A stretch of DNA of 64,000 nt, from contig JARSSO010000019.1 of assembly GCA_029624765.1 (NCBI GenBank), forward strand, positions 1 to 64,000, given 5' to 3'. This DNA is from Candidatus Contendibacter sp. (GTDB taxonomy: Bacteria; Pseudomonadota; Gammaproteobacteria; Competibacterales; Competibacteraceae). The notes beneath the pieces are model-generated. The model was not told the origin of the DNA. It made no database searches and saw only the letters and a program-made list of their open reading frames with translations. Shown piece by piece: positions 24,094 to 32,535 of this stretch (the first letter of the stretch is position 1; each line of letters begins with the position of its first letter). A program made the position numbers and the translations under genes.

Positions 24094-25344
24094 TCACCCC
24101 CAACCGAGAACAGGCCCATGCGCTCGCTCATTTGGCCGCGACTTGCCGATCAACGTCTTCTGAGGCAACGCGGTGGTCACGGTAGGCGAAATCGGTAGGG
24201 CCGCTGCCAGATCGCGGATCAGCCGCCCCAAGTACCCCTCATCGTCGCCACGCCGGACGACCTCCCGCAGCGCCCCGCCGATCAGGCGCTGGTGGGCGAT
24301 CAGGAGATCGTCAAAGGTGCGGATCGGCGCCGGAGGATCGGCGGTGGCGGGCATCAGCCCGTCGGGTTCCGGCGACCCGGTCCGGGGCACGGCCATCCCC
24401 TGTTCCAACCGCAAACGCGGATGCCGGTCCAGGATCAGATCGGCGATGGCCTGGGCATCCTTGGCCGCCCGGAAAATTTCCTTCCTGTCCTGGCGCAGCA
24501 GTGCCAGGTACATCGCCAGATAGGCGGCGTGCTCGTCCAGATCGTGCTGGCAGCCGAGTTCGGCATTGAGAAAGGCGCTGGCCAGTTCCGCGCGCAACTC
24601 CTCCCGAGCGTAGTCCGGCGCGCTCCGGTCGAAGGAGAACGGCCGGTTCAGTCGCCGTTCGTGCCCGGTCCAGTGCCCCAGTTCGTGAAAGGCCGTCCCG
24701 TAGTAGGCCGCGGCGCTGGGAAACCGCCCGCGTGGCGGCAGGACGATGCGGTCCTCGCCCGGCTGGTAGTAGGCGCGAGCGCCCCGGTGCTCGATCGCGG
24801 CTCCACTGCGCGCCAGCAACGCGTCCAGGCGGGCCTCCGCGTCCCACGCTGCCTCCGGCCAGGGCTCGCCCACGCCGTAGGCCTCCTCCAGCGTCGGCAG
24901 GCCCTCGATCTGCGAGGCATGAAACACGGTGGAGCGCCGCAGCAGGGGCACGGTCCGGACCGCTTCGTCCCCCTCCCCCACCAGCGCTCCCAGGTCGTCC
25001 CGATCCTCCGGCCCGACCTCCAGCAGCTTGTAAAAACAAATCGGCGTTCCCCGTTCCCCCTGGCGCACCTGCCAACCGCGCGCTTCGGCCTGCCGGTAGC
25101 TACACCAGCGCGGATCGCCGAACAACATGGATAATGGCAGTAACAGCAACACGTTGATGCCGTGATAGGACTGGCCGGTCGCGGCGTTGATCGGCAAGGC
25201 GGGCACGCCGGGGAGTCGAAGCATGGTCCAGGGCTTGCGCCACGGGGCGGCGCCGGCCTCGATCATGGCCACGATGCGATCGGTCACTTCCTGATAAAGA
25301 TCGGGGTGGGAACCGCGCCCGCGCCGGGTGGAAGCCGCCATCAC
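24094..25344 (-). CDS. ardC: ArdC-type antirestriction protein (ssDNA-binding plus zinc metalloprotease-like)
   Basis: 416 residues. The N-terminal ArdC domain is recognised by DLYQEVTDRIVAMIEAGAAP, WRKPW and YHGINVLLLL (about residues 15-70); the metallopeptidase-like domain has HELGH at residues 220-224 within AFHELGHWTGHERRLNRPF, with the supporting EELRAELASAFL. ArdC proteins on conjugative plasmids bind single-stranded DNA and protect incoming DNA from restriction. It is the last gene of the long minus-strand operon, overlapping the preceding stop codon. The C-terminal ~90 residues are an extra region not obviously related to the family. Confidence 0.88.
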   Translation of the reverse strand: MMAASTRRGRGSHPDLYQEVTDRIVAMIEAGAAPWRKPWTMLRLPGVPALPINAATGQSYHGINVLLLLPLSMLFGDPRWCSYRQAEARGWQVRQGERGTPICFYKLLEVGPEDRDDLGALVGEGDEAVRTVPLLRRSTVFHASQIEGLPTLEEAYGVGEPWPEAAWDAEARLDALLARSGAAIEHRGARAYYQPGEDRIVLPPRGRFPSAAAYYGTAFHELGHWTGHERRLNRPFSFDRSAPDYAREELRAELASAFLNAELGCQHDLDEHAAYLAMYLALLRQDRKEIFRAAKDAQAIADLILDRHPRLRLEQGMAVPRTGSPEPDGLMPATADPPAPIRTFDDLLIAHQRLIGGALREVVRRGDDEGYLGRLIRDLAAALPISPTVTTALPQKTLIGKSRPNERAHGPVLGWG

Positions 25345-25712
25345 CCCTCCTCGACCTCATCCCAGGGCGACAAGCCCAGTTCCTCGATCTCGGTGGCGGT
25401 CAGGGGTTCGACGCCGCCGGCGAGCAGCAAGCAGGTGACTTCGTGGTAGAGACGGAGCCGGGGCGTGTTGCCATCGGCAGACCCAGGGAGTTGCTCCAGA
25501 TAATCGCGGATGTCGCCGCGTAAGGCGACCGCCACGCCGGATTCGCTCGACAGCTCTTCGATCAACCGCGCCAGCGTCAAGGTCTGGAGCCAAGCGTCGG
25601 GATCGAGCGACCCGGCCGGGGCGAGGTGGCCCACGATCCGCGCCAGCGCCGCGATCCGTTGCGGCCAGCGGTCGTTCCGGTCGGAGTCGGTCACGTCGTA
25701 TGGGTCGGTCAT
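25341..25712 (-). CDS. Hypothetical protein upstream of ardC
   Basis: 123 residues, acidic and helical, with no signal peptide or membrane segment. No family recognised. It overlaps its neighbours on both sides (ATGA-type junctions at 25709-25712 and 25341-25344), so it is certainly part of the same translated operon as ardC and the 378-residue protein. Confidence 0.65.
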   Translation of the reverse strand: MTDPYDVTDSDRNDRWPQRIAALARIVGHLAPAGSLDPDAWLQTLTLARLIEELSSESGVAVALRGDIRDYLEQLPGSADGNTPRLRLYHEVTCLLLAGGVEPLTATEIEELGLSPWDEVEEG

Positions 25713-26845
25713 GGCCCGTTCCCTCCCCCGCCGGGCGGGGCCGGTGCGGGTTGGCGCCGCCGGACCGCGCCGGGTGGGCTTCTCGACGCGGCGGCGGGCG
25801 TCTCACGTACTGGGGGTTCCGGTGGACTCGCCAAGCTGGCCCGTATCCAACGGCCCAGGGGTTCGACAGCGACCTGGAAATAATGCGCAACCCCCGCATA
25901 CCCCAGGCAACAATCCTGGTACGCTCGCGCCAGCCGGTCCGCGCCGGCGGCATCCCCGGCGTTCAGACAGTCCTGATAGGCCTGAATCATCCGTACCGAA
26001 TCGCGATGGACTCGCGCCAGCGTGGCGGCATACAGCACGCCACCGACATCCAGCAGGCGTTGCCAGGCGATCCGCCGCGCTTCGGGAGTAAGGGCGAGGA
26101 CCTGATCGATCTGGTCGGCCTGCCGCTCGGCGGTCCCGGCGATGGCGGTCCCGGCTTCGCCGAGCACCATTTTCACCTCCCGCTGGAAGTCGCACTGCAG
26201 GGCCGCGTCCAGCACGCGGGCCAGCGCCCGGGCTTCCGCCAGCCGTTGCCCCCAATCCGGAGCGACCGACCGGTGGGCGGTTTCGGGGGCGGTCAGATAA
26301 GTAGCCAAGCGCGCCGGCTCGATCCGTATCGGTCCGTCGGGATGCTCGCGCAAAAAATCGACCAGCAACCGCGTGATTTCGTAACGGTGCTCGTCCGGCA
26401 GCCGGTCAATGGGCGTCGAGGCGCCCGCGTCGGTAGCGCCGGCGCTGGCCCCGTTCCAAGCGCGCGCCAACTCCTGCGTGGTCGCTTCGATCCACTGGCC
26501 CGCCTGGACCTGATCGGCTTCCAGCGCCTCGATGGTCAGCGATTCGGTGGTCGGTTGATCGAGAACGGCGGCCACCAGGTCCGCGTGCAGCGCGCCGCCC
26601 GCCAAAATCATTGCGAGCCGCTGTCGGACTGCCATTTGTGGATCGGCCTCACCCTCGACCGGTAGAGCTGCGTCCGCGATCTGAATACTGCCTTCCATCC
26701 GAGGTGGGGATAAGGGCTGATCGGTCTCCTTCAGGAAGGGCTCCGATGCGGCCAGTTGCTCCGCTGCCGTCGCCATCGGGACCCGGGCTGCCAGATAGGT
26801 TCCCAGGTAGAGGGGATTCACGTGAACATTCTGTGGAGCGCTCAT
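25709..26845 (-). CDS. Hypothetical protein of the transfer operon
   Basis: 378 residues, mainly helical and rich in Ala, Gln, Glu and Arg, with a Pro/Gly-rich low-complexity C-terminus. No signal peptide or transmembrane segment. The segment RIAWQRLLDVGGVLYAATLARVHRDSVRMIQAYQDCLNAG looks like a helical-hairpin repeat. Function unknown. It follows the TrbB-like gene on the same strand but is separated from it by a 165-base tract of degenerate tandem repeats. Confidence 0.6.
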   Translation of the reverse strand: MSAPQNVHVNPLYLGTYLAARVPMATAAEQLAASEPFLKETDQPLSPPRMEGSIQIADAALPVEGEADPQMAVRQRLAMILAGGALHADLVAAVLDQPTTESLTIEALEADQVQAGQWIEATTQELARAWNGASAGATDAGASTPIDRLPDEHRYEITRLLVDFLREHPDGPIRIEPARLATYLTAPETAHRSVAPDWGQRLAEARALARVLDAALQCDFQREVKMVLGEAGTAIAGTAERQADQIDQVLALTPEARRIAWQRLLDVGGVLYAATLARVHRDSVRMIQAYQDCLNAGDAAGADRLARAYQDCCLGYAGVAHYFQVAVEPLGRWIRASLASPPEPPVRETPAAASRSPPGAVRRRQPAPAPPGGGGNGP

Positions 26846-26895
26846 GCTTTCACCTCGGCGGAGGTCGTTCGGAGGGTGGATAGATCGGTAAATTT

Positions 26896-27060
26896 GTGAG
26901 TCAGTGAGTTGATGAGTCGGTATGTCAATGAGCCGGTTAGTCGATTAGTCGGTTAGTCGATTTGTCAGTGAGTCAGTAAGTTAGTGAGTCAGTGAGTCAG
27001 TGAGTCAGTTAGTGAGTTTGTGAATCGGTGAGTGAGTGAGCGAATGAGTCAGTTCGTCGG
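26896..27060. repeat. Degenerate tandem repeat tract, about 8-bp unit (GTCAGTGA-like)
   Basis: About 165 bases made almost entirely of variants of an 8-base unit such as GAGTCAGT, with T/G/A substitutions (AGTCGGTT, AGTCGATT, AGTGAGTC). It lies immediately 3' of the TrbB-like gene. Two shorter tracts of the same kind occur at 37401-37463 and 49810-49872, also at the 3' ends of minus-strand genes. Confidence 0.8.
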
Positions 27061-27067
27061 CTCGGCG

Positions 27068-28042
27068 TCATCGTGCGGTCGTGGCAGGTGCTAGCGGCGA
27101 CAAACCGGCCCGCAGGATGACCTGACCATCCGCCGCCCGGTATAGCAGCGCCGGAACCTGGTTGGCTTGAAGCCGACCGAACAGCGCCTGATTGCGAACC
27201 AGCGCCAGCTTGGCTTGGGCGTCGGTGCGGGACTCGCCAACGTACCGCGTCATCCAGCGCGCCAGCCCTTCGGCGTCGTTGGGCGGTAGCAGGCCCAAAA
27301 CCCGGGGAAGCTGACGCTTCGAGGCCTCGAGCACCACGACCGGCACCCAGCGGACCCGGAGCCTGCCATCCGTGATGGCTTGGCGCAGAAGACGCCACTG
27401 TTGGTGGCAATACGGGCAATACGGATCGATGAACACATAGACCAGCGGGGCGTCACGGGCGCCTTCTTCGATCGCGGTCGCCTGACCGAGATCCGCCCAG
27501 ACCGCTTCGGGACCGGTCGCCCCCCGAACCATGGTTTCCACCGCCGCCAAGGAGTCATCGAGCGCCGCCGCCGCCGGCGGCGAACCGTCCGTCAGTCCGG
27601 CGGATGGTGGGGGAACGGGATCCATCCCGCCGAGTAGCGGCTCAAGCCCCTCGCGGCGCTGGCGGGCCGGATCGAGGATGACCGGGACCGCCGCCGTGGT
27701 ATCGAGCTTGAGCAATCCACCGGAGTCGTACACCTGCCCCCGGATCACCAAGCCGCGCGGGCTGGTGACATAGGTCTGCTGGCCAGCCGGCGTCTCGATC
27801 GTCCAGAAGGGCAAATCGCCCACCACTCCGCGCCCGGCCAGCCGACCTCCACGGTCCAGCAGCGTTTGAATCGCCGCCGGGTACGCTTCGGCAAGCGCCG
27901 GGGCACCCGGAGGTGAAACGGGGACACCCGCCGACGGGGCGGGCGGCGCTATGGGTAAAGGGTCCGGTGCGGCGATCCGGGGGTTCGCAACGCCCGCGAC
28001 CAGGATGGCAATGGAAAGCGTAGGGAGAAATCGGCCGTTCAT
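27068..28042 (-). CDS. TrbB-like periplasmic disulfide-bond (DsbC/thioredoxin-fold) protein
   Basis: 324 residues with an N-terminal hydrophobic signal segment, a Pro-rich linker, a DsbC-type dimerisation-like domain (about residues 50-110), and a thioredoxin fold with CPYC at residues 209-212 in VFIDPYCPYCHQQW. Such proteins shuffle disulfides in the periplasm and are a regular member of IncI-type transfer regions (TrbB), where they fold Cys-containing transfer proteins. It directly follows the coupling-protein gene (17 bases), the order trbC-trbB being the neighbourhood seen in IncI plasmids. Confidence 0.8.
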   Translation of the reverse strand: MNGRFLPTLSIAILVAGVANPRIAAPDPLPIAPPAPSAGVPVSPPGAPALAEAYPAAIQTLLDRGGRLAGRGVVGDLPFWTIETPAGQQTYVTSPRGLVIRGQVYDSGGLLKLDTTAAVPVILDPARQRREGLEPLLGGMDPVPPPSAGLTDGSPPAAAALDDSLAAVETMVRGATGPEAVWADLGQATAIEEGARDAPLVYVFIDPYCPYCHQQWRLLRQAITDGRLRVRWVPVVVLEASKRQLPRVLGLLPPNDAEGLARWMTRYVGESRTDAQAKLALVRNQALFGRLQANQVPALLYRAADGQVILRAGLSPLAPATTAR

Positions 28043-28059
28043 CGTGCGCTCCAGCAGGG

Positions 28060-30537
28060 TCAGTCCGAGCGAATCCGCTCGCGGTTCGGTTCCACTTGGG
28101 CGAGGACGTCCCCGGCATCGAGCACCCCAAGGCTGCTTACTGCCGCGAGCGGCAGCGCATCCGACCGGTGGGCCGGAGCGGGATTCAGGTGGGCAAAATC
28201 GGGATCGAGCCGGCGCGCTGCTTCCTGGAATCCGATGGGAGTGATCGGGGTAACCTGGACGGTTTCCAGGTCGGAACCAGTCCCCGATAGTCCATCGTCC
28301 GGCTGGTCCTGATAGACGTCCAGTGGGGGTTGCCCGGCGCCGAGACCGACGTGGTACAGCGTCTCTTCCTCCGCTGGCGTCACCATCCCCTCCCCCTCCT
28401 CGACCGTGGCCAACGCGGCGACGAACTCGCGCTCCTGGGTCCGACAGGTATCCAGCACCCAGGCGATCAGGTCCGTCACAAAGGGGGCTGGATCATCGCT
28501 CCGACGCAGCGCCGCCAGTTCGGGACGGTGGGGGAGGTCCAGGAGGTCCAGCAGCGCGTTCGGTGTGTCCAGAATCGCGCCGATGGCCGCGCGCAGACCG
28601 TCCGGATCGGGCCATCGCAATGCCTCGGGCGTCGCCGGTCGGTCCTGCTGGGCCTGAATGGCGTCCGGGGTTTGCGGCAAGAGTTCGATAAAGCGGTTGA
28701 GCCGATAGGCCGGAGCGGTGGGCGGCCGGGCGTAGAACAACTCGGCGCGAATCAGGGTGGACCCTTGAAAGATGTGCGCCTGCCCCGCTCGCTGCTCGCG
28801 GATGTCGAGCAGGTCGATCCGCGAGCGCTTCTCCACGCCCGCGCTGCTGGTATCGTGATAATAATGGCTGAGCCAGGCGTTGTCGTGGCGGGCAAAGCCG
28901 CTGGTCGGGGTCACCCAGGCTTCGCCGGCGGTTTTTTGAAACAGCTCGAAGGTCTCCTGTGCATCCTCGATCTTCATGGCGATCTTGATCAGGGTGTTGC
29001 CGAAGATCGCCGCCGCTTCTTCCTTGGATTCCTTGCCGAAGCTCGGGGAATCCTGGCCGCCGAAGCACACCGCGAACCCCAGCGCGCGCGCCTGCGCCGC
29101 CACCACCGCGAAACCCTTGACCGCGTAGTAGCCGTACTCATCGTTGAAGTCGAGAAACGGCGACGGGGCGTTGAGCGGCTTGCTGACGATCACCTCCCGA
29201 TGGGTGCCCTCCAGCCGCGCCCCCAGACCGACCGCCAGCATAGTCTTCATCGCGGCGACGATCACTTTGCCCAGGCTGGCCAGCTCGTCGGGACTCTTCT
29301 CCAACGCCGGCAACTGCACCAGCAGGATGCGGCGGTTGAGCACCAGGTCGGCAAAATCCACCTCGCCTTGCCGGACCCGGTAGATGTGGCCGTACACGTC
29401 CGCCAGTTGGGTTAGCATCCGGTTGAACTGATTGACCAGGTAACCGTGCTGCACGTAGGTCTGCGGCTCCGGCTGGGTCGGGTAGCTCCGCGCGCGGATG
29501 ACGTCGGCGGTGAACGGAACCTCCGGGTTTTGCTGTTCCCAGAGCTGGCGCGGCTCCCGGAACCCCGGCACGCTGTCCAGATAATGCTGCAGGCCGGCCT
29601 GGACCGCGGCCGGCAGGGTGAACCCGTCCACCTGATACGCGGCGCGCAGGGACCAGTCGATGAGCGCATCGAGCGGCAAGGCCCGGCGCAGCGCCAGCAC
29701 GTCGAAGGTGAACGGCTCGCCCCGCTCGTCCACGCCCCGGTCGCGCAGCGCCACCAGCACCCGGACTACCACGGTCAGCAGGCCGATGGCCTTGTCCTTC
29801 CAGGTCGCCGAATCGCCGCCCGCCTCCGCCATCTGCGCCACCAGCAACTGGGTCAGGGTGTCGGCGGAGCCGGTGGCGAACGGGTTGAAGGTATTACTGA
29901 GCCGTCGTTCCACCGGCGCGTCCGGATCCACGGTCGCGGCGCCGGTCAGGTAGTTGACCACGTACAGGTCATCCTCGCGCCCGCAGGCCCGGGCCAGCGC
30001 GAACGTCTTCGCCCACAGCGCGGTATCGCCCTTGGCGTCCTTGAAGGCGAAGCCGGACCCCCACAGCAGCGCCTGGGCCGCCAGCCCGAGCATCGCTTCG
30101 GTCTTGCCGGCGCCGGTTCCGCCCAGGATCAGCAGATGGGTGCGGACTTCGTCCTCGGTCACGTACAACTCGGCGCCGGACCGCCGGTCGTTACCGAGAT
30201 GGAACACCCCGCGCGCGCGGTGGCATTCCGTCTCCGATCCGGGCTTGAGATCGTGGGGATCGGTACCCCGATAACGGTCGGGCAATTTCAGCGGCAATCG
30301 GGGCTTGAGGCGCCAACCCACCACGACCAGGACCATTCCCGCCAGCAGGCCGAGGTCCAGCACGGCCGGATACCGATACACCACCCCGGCCCATACCAGG
30401 CTCGCCACGCCCAGGAGGCGCGGCTGGCGGCACGCGCGCTTGAACCGCTGGAACGGCGTCTGAATGTCGCGCAGGTAAAACCGGGGATGGACCACCTGAT
30501 CGGGATCGATCCCGCGCGGGAGCGTGGAATGGGACAT
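28060..30537 (-). CDS. Type IV coupling protein, TrbC/DotL-like (VirD4 superfamily)
   Basis: 825 residues. Two membrane helices near the N-terminus (about residues 41-73), Walker A GGTGAGKT at 139-146, and a Walker B-like strand before DFNDEYGYYAVKGF, then a long C-terminal extension. The C-terminal part (PALRWPDPDGLRAAIGAI...) is outside the ATPase core, as in IncI TrbC and Legionella DotL. The protein brings the relaxase-DNA complex to the type IVB mating channel. It lies between the 179-residue membrane protein and the TrbB-like gene in one operon. Confidence 0.88.
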   Translation of the reverse strand: MSHSTLPRGIDPDQVVHPRFYLRDIQTPFQRFKRACRQPRLLGVASLVWAGVVYRYPAVLDLGLLAGMVLVVVGWRLKPRLPLKLPDRYRGTDPHDLKPGSETECHRARGVFHLGNDRRSGAELYVTEDEVRTHLLILGGTGAGKTEAMLGLAAQALLWGSGFAFKDAKGDTALWAKTFALARACGREDDLYVVNYLTGAATVDPDAPVERRLSNTFNPFATGSADTLTQLLVAQMAEAGGDSATWKDKAIGLLTVVVRVLVALRDRGVDERGEPFTFDVLALRRALPLDALIDWSLRAAYQVDGFTLPAAVQAGLQHYLDSVPGFREPRQLWEQQNPEVPFTADVIRARSYPTQPEPQTYVQHGYLVNQFNRMLTQLADVYGHIYRVRQGEVDFADLVLNRRILLVQLPALEKSPDELASLGKVIVAAMKTMLAVGLGARLEGTHREVIVSKPLNAPSPFLDFNDEYGYYAVKGFAVVAAQARALGFAVCFGGQDSPSFGKESKEEAAAIFGNTLIKIAMKIEDAQETFELFQKTAGEAWVTPTSGFARHDNAWLSHYYHDTSSAGVEKRSRIDLLDIREQRAGQAHIFQGSTLIRAELFYARPPTAPAYRLNRFIELLPQTPDAIQAQQDRPATPEALRWPDPDGLRAAIGAILDTPNALLDLLDLPHRPELAALRRSDDPAPFVTDLIAWVLDTCRTQEREFVAALATVEEGEGMVTPAEEETLYHVGLGAGQPPLDVYQDQPDDGLSGTGSDLETVQVTPITPIGFQEAARRLDPDFAHLNPAPAHRSDALPLAAVSSLGVLDAGDVLAQVEPNRERIRSD

Positions 30538-30555
30538 CGTGGATCGGCCCCGTGC

Positions 30556-31095
30556 TTACCGGTCGAGCCGGCCCGCCGCTTCACCGCGGGCCGGGCTAAC
30601 CGAGTTGGCGGCGGGATCGTCGACCCGCGCCGGTGGGGGCCATTCGCCGCGATCAGGGCGCGGCAGCGGCGTCCGGGTTACCGGCGCCACCGGTTCGCCC
30701 CGGCCCGCGCCGTTGCGGGTGGGTACGGCGAGCCGGTCGCCCTCCACCGGCAGGAAGAACAGAAACCAGATCGCGAACAGGATGGCCAGCCCGGCGGTGC
30801 CTCGCGCCAGCCACGCCGACCACCGCCCCTGGGATCGGGTCAACCGGTCGAGCTGTCGCAGCGCTTCGGCCTCGGTGGGATAAGTCGCCAGCACCCGGCG
30901 ATGGTCTGAAGTCTCCGACTCCACCGCGAACTCGGCGACCAGCGCATGGCCGCCGCGCTCCGGCGCCGACTCCACCCGGAGATCGAGCGCACGGACGCCA
31001 GCCAGGGAAATCAGCGTCAGGTGGTCGACTTGACGCGCCAGCAGAACAGTAGCCGTCAGCCGAAGCGTCGGCGCGGCGGGATTCACGTGAAACAT
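30556..31095 (-). CDS. Single-pass membrane protein of the transfer operon
   Basis: 179 residues: a soluble N-terminal domain (about 1-95), one hydrophobic helix (TAGLAILFAIWFLFFLP, about 100-117) and a Pro/Arg-rich tail. No family recognised. It sits between the DotM-like and coupling-protein genes with short gaps, so a role at the coupling complex is plausible but unproven. Confidence 0.6.
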   Translation of the reverse strand: MFHVNPAAPTLRLTATVLLARQVDHLTLISLAGVRALDLRVESAPERGGHALVAEFAVESETSDHRRVLATYPTEAEALRQLDRLTRSQGRWSAWLARGTAGLAILFAIWFLFFLPVEGDRLAVPTRNGAGRGEPVAPVTRTPLPRPDRGEWPPPARVDDPAANSVSPARGEAAGRLDR

Positions 31096-31117
31096 GGGCT
31101 TCCTCCAGGTGGGGCGC

Positions 31118-32284
31118 TCAGGGATGGTCTTCCGCCGCCGGCGCGTCCCGACTCGACGGGCGGGTGGCGCGCGGGAGGGCGGCGGCCAGCGCCTCCACCG
31201 CGCCTTCCACCGCTGGACCGAACAGCGCGCTTCCCATCCGCCGCTCGGCGGCGTAGTGCGCGCAAGCCCCCAGCGCCTCGACGAACGGCGCCCGGCGGCC
31301 CAGCGAGGTCAGGGCGTACCATAGTGGACGGTCCACCCCCTTGAGCCAGGTGAACAGGGCCGGCGGGAGCACGCCACCCCGGCGCGCCTCGTCCAGCAAG
31401 CGCATCAACACGGTGTGGGTGTAGCCATGCTGGCCGATCACCTCCTGAATCGCGGCATGGTCGAGATAGGAGCGCGTCGCCTGGATGAGCCGCCGATAAT
31501 CGGCCGCCACCGGCCGATAGTCGTTGTGCTTCCGCCGCGCGGCTCGCCAAGCCAGCTCGCGCAGCCCCGCAAAGGCCCGCCGGTCGAGGTCGGCGGCGGC
31601 TCGTTCCTCGGTCGTGACGGACGCAACGGCGCGCAGCGCGAACAGGCCAGCCAAGGCTCGGGCGTGAGGGGGCAATGCGTCCACGCCACGCCACGGTTCG
31701 CCCAACTGGCGCGCCAGCGCCGTCCGGGTTCGTTCGCGATGCAACTCTGGCGACTCGGCCACCGGATCCACCAGCAGATCGAACCGGTCGACGAACGCCC
31801 ATTCCGCCAGCGCCATCCCCCAGCGGGGATGGTCGAGAGGGAGACGAATATTGCCGCGCCGCAAGGCGTGCAGGGCATACGGCCATTGCGCCCCCATCGC
31901 CTCGGCCAGCCCGCGCAGATCGAAGCGGCGACGAAACCGTTCCGCGGGATGCAGCGCCAGGAACCCTACGCCCACCGCGACCAGCCCCATCACCACCGGC
32001 CAGTGCCATATCCGGCCGACCTGGTCCAGCAAGCCGCCCCACAGAGCGACCGACACCGGGGCCGGCGCCGCCAGAACGTCGCGCACGGCGTTCGCCAGTG
32101 TCTGGCTTTCAGTATCACCGGCCCCGAGTCGATGCAGGAGGTCGAGTTCGGCCAGCTTGAGGCGCAAGGTCAGCGCCACTAGATCGGCGCCCAGGAACTG
32201 CCAAGCCACCCAACCGACGCCCAGGGCCAGCCCGGTCATCCACAGCCACTCGAAGGGATCGTGGGATCGGTCGCCGCCACTCAT
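31118..32284 (-). CDS. DotM/IcmP/TrbA-like inner-membrane coupling-complex protein
   Basis: 388 residues with an N-terminal membrane segment (WMTGLALGVGWVAWQFLG), a second one near residue 97-110 (VVMGLVAVGVGFLAL) and a cytoplasmic domain. The segment RFDLRGLAEAMGAQWPYALHAL and WGMALAEWAF resemble the DotM/IcmP and IncI TrbA core. DotM and DotL form the type IV coupling complex; the same pairing is kept here with the TrbC/DotL-like gene two positions downstream. Sequence similarity was judged by eye. Confidence 0.68.
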   Translation of the reverse strand: MSGGDRSHDPFEWLWMTGLALGVGWVAWQFLGADLVALTLRLKLAELDLLHRLGAGDTESQTLANAVRDVLAAPAPVSVALWGGLLDQVGRIWHWPVVMGLVAVGVGFLALHPAERFRRRFDLRGLAEAMGAQWPYALHALRRGNIRLPLDHPRWGMALAEWAFVDRFDLLVDPVAESPELHRERTRTALARQLGEPWRGVDALPPHARALAGLFALRAVASVTTEERAAADLDRRAFAGLRELAWRAARRKHNDYRPVAADYRRLIQATRSYLDHAAIQEVIGQHGYTHTVLMRLLDEARRGGVLPPALFTWLKGVDRPLWYALTSLGRRAPFVEALGACAHYAAERRMGSALFGPAVEGAVEALAAALPRATRPSSRDAPAAEDHP

Positions 32285-32297
32285 CGTCCGGCTCCGG

Positions 32298-32486
32298 CTA
32301 GGCGCTCGCAGTCGCGGCGGCGTCCTGCTGCGCGGCGGCGCAGGCCCGATTATGGCGGGCTTCGGTGTCAGGATCGCCGCTGGGTCGATCGCCGTCCTCG
32401 TCGGCGGGATGGACCCGCACCTCGGGCGGCGGCATCGCCAAGACTCGCGTGCGCGACTTCATCTGTTCGAACGTGGATTGCAGCAT
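32298..32486 (-). CDS. Small hypothetical protein of the transfer operon
   Basis: 62 residues, hydrophilic, rich in Ala, Asp and Arg. Included because a good ribosome site (GAGG, about nine bases before the ATG at 32486) precedes it and the gap between its neighbours would otherwise be empty; it ends 13 bases before the DotM-like gene. No family recognised. Confidence 0.45.
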   Translation of the reverse strand: MLQSTFEQMKSRTRVLAMPPPEVRVHPADEDGDRPSGDPDTEARHNRACAAAQQDAAATASA

Positions 32487-32535
32487 CGCGGTTTTCCTCG
32501 ATATTGATAAAAGGGTGGATGGGATGGCGGCGACG

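Noticed and set aside
23899..24198. Small gene of 99 codons
   Set aside because: The frame lies over the palindromic MITE-like element and the antisense ardC end, and its translation has no features of a protein.
26896..27060. CRISPR array or minisatellite coding repeat
   Set aside because: Units are only 8 bases and degenerate with no spacers, and they are not in a coding frame of any supported protein.
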